Source: Mycobacterium sp. E787 (lineage in GTDB: Bacteria; Actinomycetota; Actinomycetes; Mycobacteriales; Mycobacteriaceae). From it: a DNA stretch of 51,971 nucleotides. The translations under genes were made by a program, and so were the position numbers. The notes beneath the pieces were generated by a model. It was not told the origin of the DNA. It saw only the letters and a program-made list of their open reading frames with translations, and searched no databases. Each line of letters starts with the position of its first letter. Position 1 is the stretch's first letter. The DNA is taken from the NCBI RefSeq assembly GCF_001668725.1, contig NZ_LZKL01000034.1:1-51971 (forward strand), in the 5' to 3' direction. Of the stretch, positions 18,704 through 27,821 are shown in pieces.

Positions 18704-21700
18704 TCACGACAGCAGGCGGCGCGCCCGTTCCAGTTCCGGCCAGGGACCGGCACCGGCGAATCGCCGCACGGCCTCGGCCAGCTCCGACCGGCTGCCCTCG
18801 CCGAGGAGATCGAAAGAGTCGATCAGGCAACGCAATTCGAACAGCGACGCGCCCTGGTGACGGGCGCACTGGATCGCGTCGGCGAGCGCGGCGCGGCGTT
18901 CCGCCGGTTCGGCGAGGGTGTGCGCGCGCACGCGCAGTACCTCGGCGTCGTAGAAGCGCATGCCTGTTTCCTGCGAGTGGCGCAACGACATGTCCAGCCG
19001 CTCACGCGCCTTCTCCGGCTGCCCGGCGGCCACCAGGAGGCGCCCGATGACCGCGTCGTGATACGTGAGGTAGCTGTTCAGGCTCATCAGCCGCGACCCG
19101 TCCACCCGCTGCGCCAGCTTCTCGGCCTGGCCAGTCAGCGCGCCGGCGTCGGACTCCATGGCACCCTTGGCCAGGGCGTCGAGCGCCTTGACGGTGGCGT
19201 GCTGGGTCCTGCCCACCCATTGCCACAGGTCGAGCCCCGACCGCTCGCTCAGCTCACGGAGGCTCGAGACGAGCTCGGCCGCCCGCTCGAGCTGCCCCGA
19301 CTCCAGATGGACCCAGATCTGCATGTAGAGCGTGTGCGCGCGGTTGTGGGCGTTGCGGGGGAAGCCCAGCTCGTCGCAGCGGCGCAGGGCCTCGCCGAAC
19401 TCGGCGTCGGCATGGTCGAGGTCCCCGCGGACCATGTGCGTCAGCGCCAGGAAGGTATGCGCGTTCGCGACCGGGTCGACGGCCACCCAAAAGGCCGTCT
19501 CCAGCACCCGCGGGTCCGCGGCGGAAATGTCGGCCAGAGCGGCCAGCAAATGCTTCCGCGCGGTGGTGAAGTCGCCCTGCAGCCAGGTGACAGACCCCAG
19601 CGTGGACGCGGTTGCCAGCTTATTCCACGGCGGATTGTCAGTCGTCCGCGCGGACAGCGAGTCCAACAGCTCGTGCGCACGGCGCAGCTCGGCGCGCGGC
19701 ATGTAGTAACTGACCAGCGCCCACAGGGCGCTGAACAGCTCGTCCTGATAGTTGCCGTCACTGGCCAGGGCCAGGCAGCGCTGGAAGTCGGCGGGCCCCT
19801 CGCCGCTCTGGCTGCCCTGCACGGTGCCCGACACAAACCCGCGTTCCAGGCGCAGGGCGATCTCCGTGCGGTCCCGTGCGGGGCCCGCGGCGCAGTGCGC
19901 CTGCTGCTCGAGCGCCGCCGTGAGGCAGGCGAGCGCCTCGTGGGCCGCGCCGCGACGCCGGGCGTTGACCGTGGCCTTCCGATAGGCGTCGACGGCGTCG
20001 GCGTACTCGTGCGCTTCCGCGAAGTGCGCGGCGACCGCCCGCCAGTCCGGTTCGGCGGCGGTCGCGGTGTCGGCCAACGCGCGGGCGGCCCGGCCGTGCA
20101 GGTAGCGCCGCAGCGACGGCGGGGCCAATTCGGTCGCCACTTGCCGGAGTAGCTCGTGGCGGAACCGCCAGCCGTCGGTGTCGCGCCGCTCGAACACACG
20201 CGCGCGCACCAGCTCGGCAACGACGTCGTCGACGTCGGCGGTACGGCCCCCGGTAACCGCCCGAAGCAGCTGCAGGTCACCGGCGCGCCCGATCACGGCG
20301 GCCGCCTCGACCACCGGCACCACGTCGGGGCGCGCGTGCAGCCGCGCGAACAGCGGCGCGTACAGCGCCTCCGGCACGTCCGGTTCGTCGTCGGCCGCGC
20401 GCATGCCCGCCACGACGTGCTCGATGTAGAGGGGAATCCCGTCGCACCGGTCCCGCACCTGGCCGCGGCGCGCGTGCGACAGCGTCGGGTCCAGCGCCGT
20501 GATCAAGGCATCCGATTCCGCGTCGGTCAGCGGTTGCAGCTCCAACACCTCTGCCGCCCAACCTGTTTGGACCCAGTCGCCCTCACGCCCGGTCATCAGC
20601 ACCAGCACCCGCCCGTCCGCGCCCGCGATCAGCGCGCCGAGCAGTTCCACGGTGGACGGGTCGAACCAGTGGACGTCCTCGGCGACCACCAGGCCGGGTT
20701 GGTGTCGCAAGCATGCCATCACGTACTGGTGCACCGTCTGGCCGATCAATTGGTAAAGGGTGCGGCCCTCGACCGCGACCGGGCGATAACCGTGCTCGGG
20801 TGCGATGCCCAGCACCGGCGCCAGCAGTGGCACCGTGCGAGCCGGATCCATTGAGTGCGAGCTCAATTCGCACTCCAGCAGGCGCAACCGCTCGGCGCCT
20901 TCGGTCACCCGGGTGATCTTGCAGCGCCGTTCCATCAGCCTGCGCACCGGGTGCAGCCCGGTGTCGGTGTGCAGCGGTGAGCCCCTCAGTTCGACGACGG
21001 CGCCGCCGGAGTCCCCGACGATCCGGGCGATCTCGGTCGCCAGCCGCGTCTTGCCGATTCCCGGCTCGCCGCGCAGCACCATGCCCGGGGTGCTCAGCGT
21101 TCCCGCGCGGGCCAGGTCCCAGGCGTGCTGCAGCCGGCCGCGCTCGGCGTCGCGCCCGATCAGCGGCGGTGACCCGGGAGGCGGCGCCTCGGATCGCTCG
21201 CCCAGAATCAGATGCGGCGTGATGGGCGCGTCGACGCCCTTGACCGCGACGGCCGGCCGGGTCTGCAGCTCGAACGCGTCGCGCACCAGCGGGGCGACCG
21301 CCTCCGAGACCACCACTGTGCCGGGCTCGGCCACACTGCACAGGCGCGCGGCAAGGTTGGCGGCGAAGCCGTAGACGTCGTCCTGCTCGGTGTCGAGGTA
21401 CACCAGCCCACGGTGAACGCCGACCCGCACGTCGATGGCCACACCGAAGGTGCGTTGGGCCCGCTCGCTGAGCTGCGCAACCGCGCGGGTGATCTCGAGG
21501 CCGGCTGCGACGGCGCGGCGGACGTCGTGCTCGTGCGCAGTGGGATGGCCGAACACGACCAGCAGCCCGTCGCCCTTGATGGAACCGATGTGGCCTCCGT
21601 AGCGATCGACGGCCCGGTGCACCTCGGCGCGGTATCGCCCGACGAGGGTGTGGTAGGGCTCGGGTTCCAATCGGGTGGACAGCGCCGTGGATTCGACCAG

Positions 21701-21901
21701 ATCGACGAACATGATGGTCAGGCGGCGAATCTCACCGTGATGAGCCGGCGCGGCGAGGAGGTCCTCCGCCTCGGGGTTGCCCCGGTCGACCGCAAGAACC
21801 CGCCCGGCCAGCGAGGTGGCGGTCTCGCGGTCGCCCTCGTTGAGGGCGCGCACCGCGCGATCGAGCAAGTCGTCGATCGATTCGCTGTTGCCGGGGCTCA
21901 A
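18704..21901 (-). CDS. Class III adenylate/guanylate cyclase - STAND ATPase - TPR signalling protein
   Basis: 1065 aa from a TTG at 21901 behind a strong AGGAGGAGCAGG. A short TPR-like N-terminus precedes the cyclase homology domain (residues about 58-230). Metal Asp67 (MFVDLVEST) and Asp111 (KGDGLL) are present, as are Asp175, Asn182 and Arg186 (DVYGFAANLAARL). The position usually held by the base-recognising Lys (four before Asp111) is Ser107. The STAND ATPase follows, with Walker A GEPGIGKT (278-285) and a Walker B-like LVVAEDVHWFD, then many TPR-like helices. No LuxR HTH is seen at the C-terminus, unlike what I recall for M. tuberculosis Rv0386, which occupies a similar position near clpB. 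Likely a large cytosolic sensor; the signal is unknown. Confidence 0.85.
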   Translation of the reverse strand: MSPGNSESIDDLLDRAVRALNEGDRETATSLAGRVLAVDRGNPEAEDLLAAPAHHGEIRRLTIMFVDLVESTALSTRLEPEPYHTLVGRYRAEVHRAVDRYGGHIGSIKGDGLLVVFGHPTAHEHDVRRAVAAGLEITRAVAQLSERAQRTFGVAIDVRVGVHRGLVYLDTEQDDVYGFAANLAARLCSVAEPGTVVVSEAVAPLVRDAFELQTRPAVAVKGVDAPITPHLILGERSEAPPPGSPPLIGRDAERGRLQHAWDLARAGTLSTPGMVLRGEPGIGKTRLATEIARIVGDSGGAVVELRGSPLHTDTGLHPVRRLMERRCKITRVTEGAERLRLLECELSSHSMDPARTVPLLAPVLGIAPEHGYRPVAVEGRTLYQLIGQTVHQYVMACLRHQPGLVVAEDVHWFDPSTVELLGALIAGADGRVLVLMTGREGDWVQTGWAAEVLELQPLTDAESDALITALDPTLSHARRGQVRDRCDGIPLYIEHVVAGMRAADDEPDVPEALYAPLFARLHARPDVVPVVEAAAVIGRAGDLQLLRAVTGGRTADVDDVVAELVRARVFERRDTDGWRFRHELLRQVATELAPPSLRRYLHGRAARALADTATAAEPDWRAVAAHFAEAHEYADAVDAYRKATVNARRRGAAHEALACLTAALEQQAHCAAGPARDRTEIALRLERGFVSGTVQGSQSGEGPADFQRCLALASDGNYQDELFSALWALVSYYMPRAELRRAHELLDSLSARTTDNPPWNKLATASTLGSVTWLQGDFTTARKHLLAALADISAADPRVLETAFWVAVDPVANAHTFLALTHMVRGDLDHADAEFGEALRRCDELGFPRNAHNRAHTLYMQIWVHLESGQLERAAELVSSLRELSERSGLDLWQWVGRTQHATVKALDALAKGAMESDAGALTGQAEKLAQRVDGSRLMSLNSYLTYHDAVIGRLLVAAGQPEKARERLDMSLRHSQETGMRFYDAEVLRVRAHTLAEPAERRAALADAIQCARHQGASLFELRCLIDSFDLLGEGSRSELAEAVRRFAGAGPWPELERARRLLS

Positions 21902-21986
21902 CCTGCTCCTCCTGCCCGGGATTGGGCGTCAGACTACTCGCCGGCCCGGTTCAGCGCATGTGAAAATGACCGTTCCGCAACTCTGG

Positions 21987-22889
21987 TCACACCCGGATGC
22001 AGAACTGGGCGACCGCCGGCTCGCCCGGGCGGGCGCTGCGGTATCCGCCGCGGCGCAGCGCGTCCGTCGGCGCCGCCATCGGCTCGAAGCACACCACCTG
22101 CTTCTCCGGCTCGTCGCCGGCCGGCGCGAAGATCTGGGTCGCCGAGAACCCCCGCTCGAAATGCACCTCGACGCGACGATCGCCGCCGGACACCGCGAAC
22201 ACCGCGCCCTCGCCGACCTGGTCGTAGGCGTCGTCAAAGGCGTTGTTGCCCAACGCCTCCCGTCGCGCGGGCTCCGGTTCGGCCGCGCCGGTGGGCAGCC
22301 CCCGCTCGTCCAGGGCCAGGTGCCGCAGCGGCGGGGTCTCGATCACCCACTCGGCGCGCGGCACGTCCGGCAGGCACAGGTAGGGGTGGAAGCCGAAGCA
22401 CAGCGGGACCGCCAGGTCGCCGGTCGCGGTGACCGTGGCGCGCACGGTCAGCGCGCGGTCGGCCAGCCGCACCGCGACCGTCAGCACGTGCGGGTACGGG
22501 AAGGCGGCCAGCAACTCGGGGTCGGCGCCGAAGTCCACCTCGGCGGTCAGCTCGTTTGCGGTCTGCGCCGTGACCCGCCATCCGGGATAGGCGGCCAGCG
22601 TGCCGTGGATCGGCAGCCCGTTGGGGTCGGGCCGGACCCCGTGCTCGCCCGGCGTCAGCGTCACCGTCACGCCCTCGGCCGTGTAGCGGGCGTCCCCGAG
22701 CCGGTTGGCCCACGGGTACAGGATCGGGATCCCCATCGTCTTGCCGGCTTGGATGTACGCGTCCAGCCCGCGCCGCTGGCCCAGCAACTCCGCGCCGTCG
22801 TCGGTCAGGGAGGTGCCGATCATGCCGGCGTCCGGCACGAACGTCGCGGCCACCGGCGCGGACGGGTCGGTCAGGGTGATCGGGCGCAT
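21987..22889 (-). CDS. Aldose 1-epimerase family protein
   Basis: 300 aa from the ATG at 22889, fixed by GTGGAGGTAGGC immediately upstream, which lies within the 3' end of the flavohaemoglobin gene. Galactose mutarotase-like features are PWANRLGDARY, NGLPIHGTLA (catalytic His region), CFGFHPYLCLP (second His region) and, near the C-terminus, VVCFEPMAAPTDALRRGG with the conserved Glu. It interconverts sugar anomers; whether a free sugar or a sugar phosphate is used is not readable. It is separated by only 2 bp from the upstream flavohaemoglobin gene and is presumably co-transcribed with it. Confidence 0.88.
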   Translation of the reverse strand: MRPITLTDPSAPVAATFVPDAGMIGTSLTDDGAELLGQRRGLDAYIQAGKTMGIPILYPWANRLGDARYTAEGVTVTLTPGEHGVRPDPNGLPIHGTLAAYPGWRVTAQTANELTAEVDFGADPELLAAFPYPHVLTVAVRLADRALTVRATVTATGDLAVPLCFGFHPYLCLPDVPRAEWVIETPPLRHLALDERGLPTGAAEPEPARREALGNNAFDDAYDQVGEGAVFAVSGGDRRVEVHFERGFSATQIFAPAGDEPEKQVVCFEPMAAPTDALRRGGYRSARPGEPAVAQFCIRV

Positions 22890-22891
22890 GC

Positions 22892-24043
22892 CTACCTCCA
22901 CAGGGGGTCGTGCTGGATGCGTTCGGGCGGTGCCCCTTTGGCGATCAGGGCGGTTTTGGTGGCGCGGACCATGTCGGGCCCGCCGCAGATCAGGATCTGC
23001 CGGTCGCCCCAGCCGCCGTACTTGGTCACCACGTCGGGCAGGCGGCCGGTCTGGTGCACGTGCAGCCCGCGCGGCGGGGTGGGGTCGGGATAGTCGGCGG
23101 CCCACGCCGGGTCGCGGCGGTACTCCGAGACCGGCGTGACCGACAGCCACGGGTTGTGCTGCGCGACCTGCCACAGGACGGGCAGGTCGTAGAGCTCGCA
23201 GCGGTAGCGCGCGCCGAAGAAGAGGTGTACCCGCGGGTTCACCGCGTAGCGGGACAGGTCCATGATCAGCGCACGCAGCGGTGCCAGCCCGGTGCTGCCG
23301 GCGACCATCAGCACGTCCCCGCCGTCGCGGTCGACCCGCAGACCGCCGTGCGGACTGGACAGCCGCCACCGGTCGCCGGCCCGCGTTTCGTCGACGACCG
23401 CGGTGCTGACCAGGCCGCCCGGGACCTGGCGGACGTGGAACTCGATCCCGCCGTCCGGGTCCGCCGGGATCGCGGGCGAGAGGTAACGCCAACGCCGCGG
23501 GCACTGCGGAACGTGCACGTTGACGTACTGGCCGGGGTAGTAGTGCATCGGGCGGTCGAGTCGCAGCCGAACGACGGCCAGGTCGCGCGAGACCCGCTGG
23601 TGCTCGATGACGGTGCCGTCCCACCAGGCGGGTCCTTCGTCGGCGTCGGCGGCCCCGCGCATCACCCCGATGATCAGGTTGAGCGACTGGGTGGCGGCCG
23701 CGTCCACGGCCTCGGTCCAGGCTTGGCCGAGGTGATTCCGCAGCGTGGCGTGCAGCGCGCGCCGCAACGAGTCGTAATGGCCCGGCAGCACGCCGAATTT
23801 GCGGTGATCCCGGCCCAGCTGGGCCAGGAAGGCCACCGGCTCGGCGGCGCGCTGCGCGACCAGCTCGCCGTAAACCCAGTGCAACGCGTGCGCGAAGGCG
23901 GCCCGCTGCGCATCCATCTCCGGTGGGAACAGGTCGCGCACCGAGGCGTCGAGGGCGAACCAGTGGGTATAGAAGTGGCGGACCAGCTCGTCCTCGAAGG
24001 CGTCGCGCAAAACCCGCAACGCATCCCGGTCCTCGAGGCTCAC
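22892..24043 (-). CDS. Type II flavohaemoglobin (globin-FAD-NAD reductase), Rv0385-like
   Basis: 383 aa. Residues about 1-130 form a globin domain; the proximal haem ligand is most likely the His in LGRDHRKFGVLPGHY. Residues about 145-245 form an FAD-binding barrel (YYPGQYVNVHVP, RRWRYLSPA), and the remainder an NAD-binding lobe (VLMVAGSTGLAPLRALI, ILICGGPDMV). Arrangement and neighbours match the mycobacterial type II flavohaemoglobin Rv0385, which sits divergent from clpB. Type I members detoxify NO; type II members are reported to differ in electron donor and to oxidise D-lactate. The start is GTG 24043. TAGAAT at 24052-24057 (minus strand) lies 8 nt upstream of it, suggesting a leaderless or near-leaderless transcript. 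Confidence 0.88.
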   Translation of the reverse strand: MSLEDRDALRVLRDAFEDELVRHFYTHWFALDASVRDLFPPEMDAQRAAFAHALHWVYGELVAQRAAEPVAFLAQLGRDHRKFGVLPGHYDSLRRALHATLRNHLGQAWTEAVDAAATQSLNLIIGVMRGAADADEGPAWWDGTVIEHQRVSRDLAVVRLRLDRPMHYYPGQYVNVHVPQCPRRWRYLSPAIPADPDGGIEFHVRQVPGGLVSTAVVDETRAGDRWRLSSPHGGLRVDRDGGDVLMVAGSTGLAPLRALIMDLSRYAVNPRVHLFFGARYRCELYDLPVLWQVAQHNPWLSVTPVSEYRRDPAWAADYPDPTPPRGLHVHQTGRLPDVVTKYGGWGDRQILICGGPDMVRATKTALIAKGAPPERIQHDPLWR

Positions 24044-24051
24044 GGGCGCCG

Positions 24052-24057
24052 ATTCTA
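24052..24057 (-). promoter_or_regulatory. -10 element for the flavohaemoglobin gene
   Basis: On the minus strand TAGAAT fits TANNNT and ends 8 nt before the GTG at 24043. That spacing would place the transcript start at or very near the start codon. Confidence 0.45.
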
Positions 24058-24108
24058 GGCGGGATGGCGACTTAAGCCTCTATCCCGAGGTGCGCAAAAT
24101 CCACTAGA

Positions 24109-24129
24109 GTTGAGCGGAACAGACTCAAC
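24109..24129. promoter_or_regulatory. HspR operator (HAIR) upstream of clpB
   Basis: GTTGAGC-N7-ACTCAAC keeps the symmetric core TTGAG-N8-CTCAA of the HAIR consensus with the correct 7-bp spacer between 7-bp arms. It lies 64-84 bp upstream of the clpB start and 66 bp from the start of the divergent flavohaemoglobin gene, so it could affect both directions. A TTGACG at 24131-24136 next to it may be the clpB -35. Confidence 0.8.
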
Positions 24130-24192
24130 CTTGACGGCGTTGAACAACGCGACAAGCATTTTCTCTACGTGACCGAACGGAGGTGGCCTGGA

Positions 24193-26745
24193 TTGGCCAG
24201 CGACTCTTTCAACCCGACCACCAAGACGCAGGCGGCCCTGACGTCGGCGCTGCAGGCGGCCTCGGCCGCGGGCAACCCCGAGATCAGGCCCGCCCACCTG
24301 CTGTTGGCGCTGCTGACGCAGAACGACGGGATCGCCGCGCCGCTGCTGGAGGCCGTCGGTGTCGAGCCCGCCACCATCCGCGCCGAAGCACAGCGGATTC
24401 TCGACCAACTGCCCCAGGCCAGCGGCGCCAGCTCGCAACCGCAGCTGTCGCGTGAATCGCTGGCGGCCATCACCGCCGCCCAGCAGCTGGCCACCGAGAT
24501 GGACGACGAGTTCGTCTCGACCGAGCACCTCATGGTCGGGCTGGCCACGGGCGACTCCGACGTCGCCAAGCTGTTGACCGGCCACGGCGCGTCCCCGCAG
24601 GCGCTGCGGGACGCGTTCGTCAAGGTCCGCGGCAGCGCGCGGGTCACCAGCGCCGACCCGGAGGCCACCTACCAGGCGCTGGAGAAGTACTCCACCGACC
24701 TGACCGGCCGGGCCCGCGAGGGCAAGCTCGACCCGGTCATCGGCCGCGACAACGAGATTCGCCGCGTCGTGCAGGTGCTGTCGCGTCGCACCAAGAACAA
24801 CCCGGTGCTCATCGGCGAGCCCGGCGTCGGCAAGACCGCGATCGTGGAGGGCCTGGCCCAGCGCATCGTCGCCGGCGACGTGCCCGAGAGCCTGCGCGAC
24901 AAGACCGTCATCAGCTTGGACATGGGCTCGATGGTGGCGGGCGCGAAGTACCGCGGCGAGTTCGAGGAGCGGCTCAAGGCCGTCCTGGACGACATCAAGA
25001 ACTCCGCCGGGCAGATCATCACCTTCATCGACGAGCTGCACACCATCGTCGGCGCCGGGGCGACCGGCGAGGGCGCGATGGACGCCGGCAACATGATCAA
25101 GCCGATGCTGGCCCGCGGCGAGTTGCGGCTGGTGGGCGCCACCACGCTCGACGAGTATCGCAAGTACATCGAGAAGGACGCCGCCCTGGAGCGGCGGTTC
25201 CAGCAGGTGTTCGTCGGCGAGCCGTCGGTGGAGGACACCGTCGGCATCCTGCGCGGCCTCAAGGACCGCTACGAGGTGCACCACGGCGTGCGGATCACCG
25301 ACTCCGCGCTGGTCGCCGCGGCCACCCTGTCCGACCGCTACATCACCGCCCGGTTCCTGCCGGACAAGGCCATCGACCTGGTCGACGAGGCCGCCAGCCG
25401 GCTGAAGATGGAGATCGACTCCCGGCCCGTCGAGATCGACGAGGTCGAACGCCTGGTGCGCCGCCTGGAGATCGAGGAGATGGCGCTCGAGAAGGAGGAG
25501 GACGAGGCCTCCAAGGAGCGGCTGGACAAGCTGCGCGCCGAGTTGGCCGACCAGAAGGAGAAGCTGGCCGAGCTGACCACCCGGTGGCAGAACGAGAAGA
25601 GCGCGATCGACATCGTCCGCGAGCTCAAGGAACAGCTGGAGGCGTTGCGCGGGGAGTCCGAGCGCGCCGAGCGCGACGGCGACCTGGCCAAGGCCGCCGA
25701 GCTGCGGTACGGGCGCATCCCCGAGGTGGAGAAGAAGCTCGACGCCGCGCTGCCGCAGGCCGAGGCCCGCGAGAACGTGATGCTCAAGGAGGAGGTCGGG
25801 CCCGACGACATCGCCGACGTGGTGTCGGCGTGGACGGGCATCCCTGCCGGCCGGCTGCTGGAGGGGGAGACCGCCAAGCTGCTGCGGATGGAAGACGAGC
25901 TGGGCAAGCGCGTCGTCGGGCAGCGCAAGGCCGTGCAGGCCGTGTCCGACGCGGTGCGGCGTTCCCGCGCCGGGGTCGCCGACCCCAACCGGCCCACCGG
26001 TTCGTTCATGTTCCTGGGCCCGACCGGCGTCGGTAAGACCGAGCTGGCCAAGGCGCTGGCCGACTTCCTGTTCGACGACGACCGGGCCATGGTCCGCATC
26101 GACATGAGCGAGTACGGCGAGAAGCACTCGGTGGCCCGCCTGGTCGGCGCGCCCCCCGGCTACATCGGCTACGACCAGGGCGGTCAGCTGACCGAGGCGG
26201 TCCGCCGCCGGCCCTACACGGTGGTGCTGTTCGACGAGGTCGAAAAGGCGCACCCGGACGTGTTCGACGTGCTGCTGCAGGTGCTCGACGAGGGCCGGCT
26301 GACCGACGGGCAGGGCCGCACGGTCGACTTCCGCAACACGATCCTCATCCTGACGTCCAACCTCGGGTCGGGCGGCAGCGAGGAGCAGGTCATGGCGGCG
26401 GTGCGCGCGGCGTTCAAGCCGGAGTTCATCAACCGCCTCGACGACGTGCTGATCTTCGAGGGGCTCAATCCCGAGGAGCTGGTGCAGATCGTCGACATCC
26501 AGCTCGAGCAGCTGGGCAAGCGGCTGGCGCAGCGGCGGCTGCAGCTGGAGGTGTCGCTGCCGGCCAAGCGCTGGCTGGCGCAGCGCGGCTTCGATCCGGT
26601 CTACGGCGCCCGGCCGTTGCGCCGGCTCGTCCAGCAGGCCATCGGCGACCAGCTCGCCAAGATGCTGCTGGCCGGCGACGTGCACGACGGCGACGTGGTG
26701 CCCGTCAACGTCAGCCCCGACGGCGACTCGCTGGTCCTGGGCTGA
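24193..26745 (+). CDS. clpB: Disaggregase ClpB (Hsp100)
   Basis: 850 aa from the TTG at 24193, chosen because it gives (M)[19 protein letters not shown] and sits 9 nt after GGAGG (24179-24183). A GTG at 24169 would add eight residues. The N-terminal Clp repeat domain (to about 150) is followed by AAA-1 with Walker A GEPGVGKT and Walker B FIDELHT. Next is the coiled-coil M domain (about 400-520, rich in E/K/L), which identifies ClpB rather than ClpC, and AAA-2 with GPTGVGKT and [12 protein letters not shown]. It solubilises aggregates together with DnaK/DnaJ/GrpE, encoded 10 kb upstream. HspR regulation is predicted from the HAIR site, and transcription ends at the terminator 26759-26812. Confidence 0.98.
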   Translation: MASDSFNPTTKTQAALTSALQAASAAGNPEIRPAHLLLALLTQNDGIAAPLLEAVGVEPATIRAEAQRILDQLPQASGASSQPQLSRESLAAITAAQQLATEMDDEFVSTEHLMVGLATGDSDVAKLLTGHGASPQALRDAFVKVRGSARVTSADPEATYQALEKYSTDLTGRAREGKLDPVIGRDNEIRRVVQVLSRRTKNNPVLIGEPGVGKTAIVEGLAQRIVAGDVPESLRDKTVISLDMGSMVAGAKYRGEFEERLKAVLDDIKNSAGQIITFIDELHTIVGAGATGEGAMDAGNMIKPMLARGELRLVGATTLDEYRKYIEKDAALERRFQQVFVGEPSVEDTVGILRGLKDRYEVHHGVRITDSALVAAATLSDRYITARFLPDKAIDLVDEAASRLKMEIDSRPVEIDEVERLVRRLEIEEMALEKEEDEASKERLDKLRAELADQKEKLAELTTRWQNEKSAIDIVRELKEQLEALRGESERAERDGDLAKAAELRYGRIPEVEKKLDAALPQAEARENVMLKEEVGPDDIADVVSAWTGIPAGRLLEGETAKLLRMEDELGKRVVGQRKAVQAVSDAVRRSRAGVADPNRPTGSFMFLGPTGVGKTELAKALADFLFDDDRAMVRIDMSEYGEKHSVARLVGAPPGYIGYDQGGQLTEAVRRRPYTVVLFDEVEKAHPDVFDVLLQVLDEGRLTDGQGRTVDFRNTILILTSNLGSGGSEEQVMAAVRAAFKPEFINRLDDVLIFEGLNPEELVQIVDIQLEQLGKRLAQRRLQLEVSLPAKRWLAQRGFDPVYGARPLRRLVQQAIGDQLAKMLLAGDVHDGDVVPVNVSPDGDSLVLG

Positions 26746-26758
26746 GTCAGCTCGGCGA

Positions 26759-26812
26759 CCAGACGCAAAAGCCCCCATTTCCCCCCGAAATTGGGGGCTT
26801 TTGCGTCTGCTG
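26759..26812. terminator. Intrinsic terminator after clpB
   Basis: A long hairpin begins 14 bp after the clpB stop. Arms CAGACGCAAAAGCCCCC and GGGGGCTTTTGCGTCTG pair perfectly around an A/T- and C-rich loop. The A-run in the left arm and T-run in the right arm allow function in both directions. The arms are almost identical to those of the terminator after fba (50210-50263). Confidence 0.88.
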
Positions 26813-26910
26813 GCGGCGGCTTCGCCGCGCTCGCGATCGCCACACCTGTGACGCGGTTGTGACCTGGTCGAATTCTGTGTTCCGGCCCAACAGCAGATAC
26901 CCTGTGTGGG

Positions 26911-27768
26911 ATGGTCCCCCTTTGGTTCACGCTCTCCGCACTGTGCTTTGTCGGTGCGGGCGTGCTGCTGTACGTCGACCTCGATCGACGCCGCGGCCGG
27001 AGCAGGCGCCGCAGGTCGTGGGCGCGCTCGCACGGATTCGACTACGAGCGTGAATCATCCGACATCCTCAAGCGCTGGAAGCGCGGCGTGATCTCCACGG
27101 TGGGCGACGTGCCCGCCCACAACGTCGTCCTGGGCCAGATCCGTGGCGAGGCGGTGTACATCTTCGACCTCGAGGAGGTCGCCACCGTGATCGCGCTGCA
27201 CCGCAAGGTGGGCACCAACGTCGTGGTGGACCTGCGGCTCAAAGGGCTCAAAGAGCCACGCGAGAGCGACATTTGGCTGCTGGGCGCGATCGGGCCCCGG
27301 ATGGTGTACTCCACCAACCTGGACGCCGCCCGGCGGGCGTGCGACCGCCGGATGGTCACTTTCGCCCACACCGCGCCCGACTGCGCCGAGATCATGTGGA
27401 ACGAGCAGAACTGGACGCTGGTCGCGATGCCGATCGCCAGCACGCGCGCCCAGTGGGACGAGGGCCTGCGCACCGTCCGGCAGTTCAACGACCTGCTGCG
27501 GGTGTTGCCGCCGGTGCCCCAGGAGACCCCTGCCGAGACGGGATCGCCTGCGGGACTTCGCAATGCCGCGCCGAGTCGTCCCCTTGCGCCCGCCGCTCGC
27601 GCCGAGCTGCCTTCCCGGCGGGCCCAGCAGGACGTGTCGGGGCTGCTCGGTGACGCGGCCCGCCGCGCCCCCGAGCCGGTGCGCCGGGAGCAGGGCCGCA
27701 CCGACGCCCTGCGCCGCCCGCCGCCCACCGGCCGCAACGGCAATCAGGCCTCCAACTACCAGCGCTGA
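26911..27768 (+). CDS. ttfA: TtfA, trehalose monomycolate transport factor (MmpL3 partner)
   Basis: 285 aa. One N-terminal membrane helix (about residues 5-24, LWFTLSALCFVGAGVLLYV) and a basic stop-transfer (DRRRGRSRRRR) precede a cytosolic domain of about 170 residues, followed by a disordered Pro/Arg-rich tail from about 200. The sequence, and its position directly after clpB, match Rv0383c/MSMEG_0736, shown to be an essential cytoplasmic-membrane partner of the mycolate transporter MmpL3. It therefore belongs to cell-envelope assembly rather than heat shock. The clpB terminator lies in the 165-bp gap before it, so it should have its own promoter. Confidence 0.85.
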   Translation: MVPLWFTLSALCFVGAGVLLYVDLDRRRGRSRRRRSWARSHGFDYERESSDILKRWKRGVISTVGDVPAHNVVLGQIRGEAVYIFDLEEVATVIALHRKVGTNVVVDLRLKGLKEPRESDIWLLGAIGPRMVYSTNLDAARRACDRRMVTFAHTAPDCAEIMWNEQNWTLVAMPIASTRAQWDEGLRTVRQFNDLLRVLPPVPQETPAETGSPAGLRNAAPSRPLAPAARAELPSRRAQQDVSGLLGDAARRAPEPVRREQGRTDALRRPPPTGRNGNQASNYQR

Positions 27769-27821
27769 TAGCGCGGGGTGGGTCCGGGGGCGGTTAGCGC
27801 CCCGTCATTACACTGTCGCTC

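Noticed and set aside
24055..27033. 992-codon open frame antisense to clpB and ttfA
   Set aside because: It spans two genes, their gap and a terminator on the other strand and has no recognisable motif. The lack of stops follows from GC-rich third codon positions.
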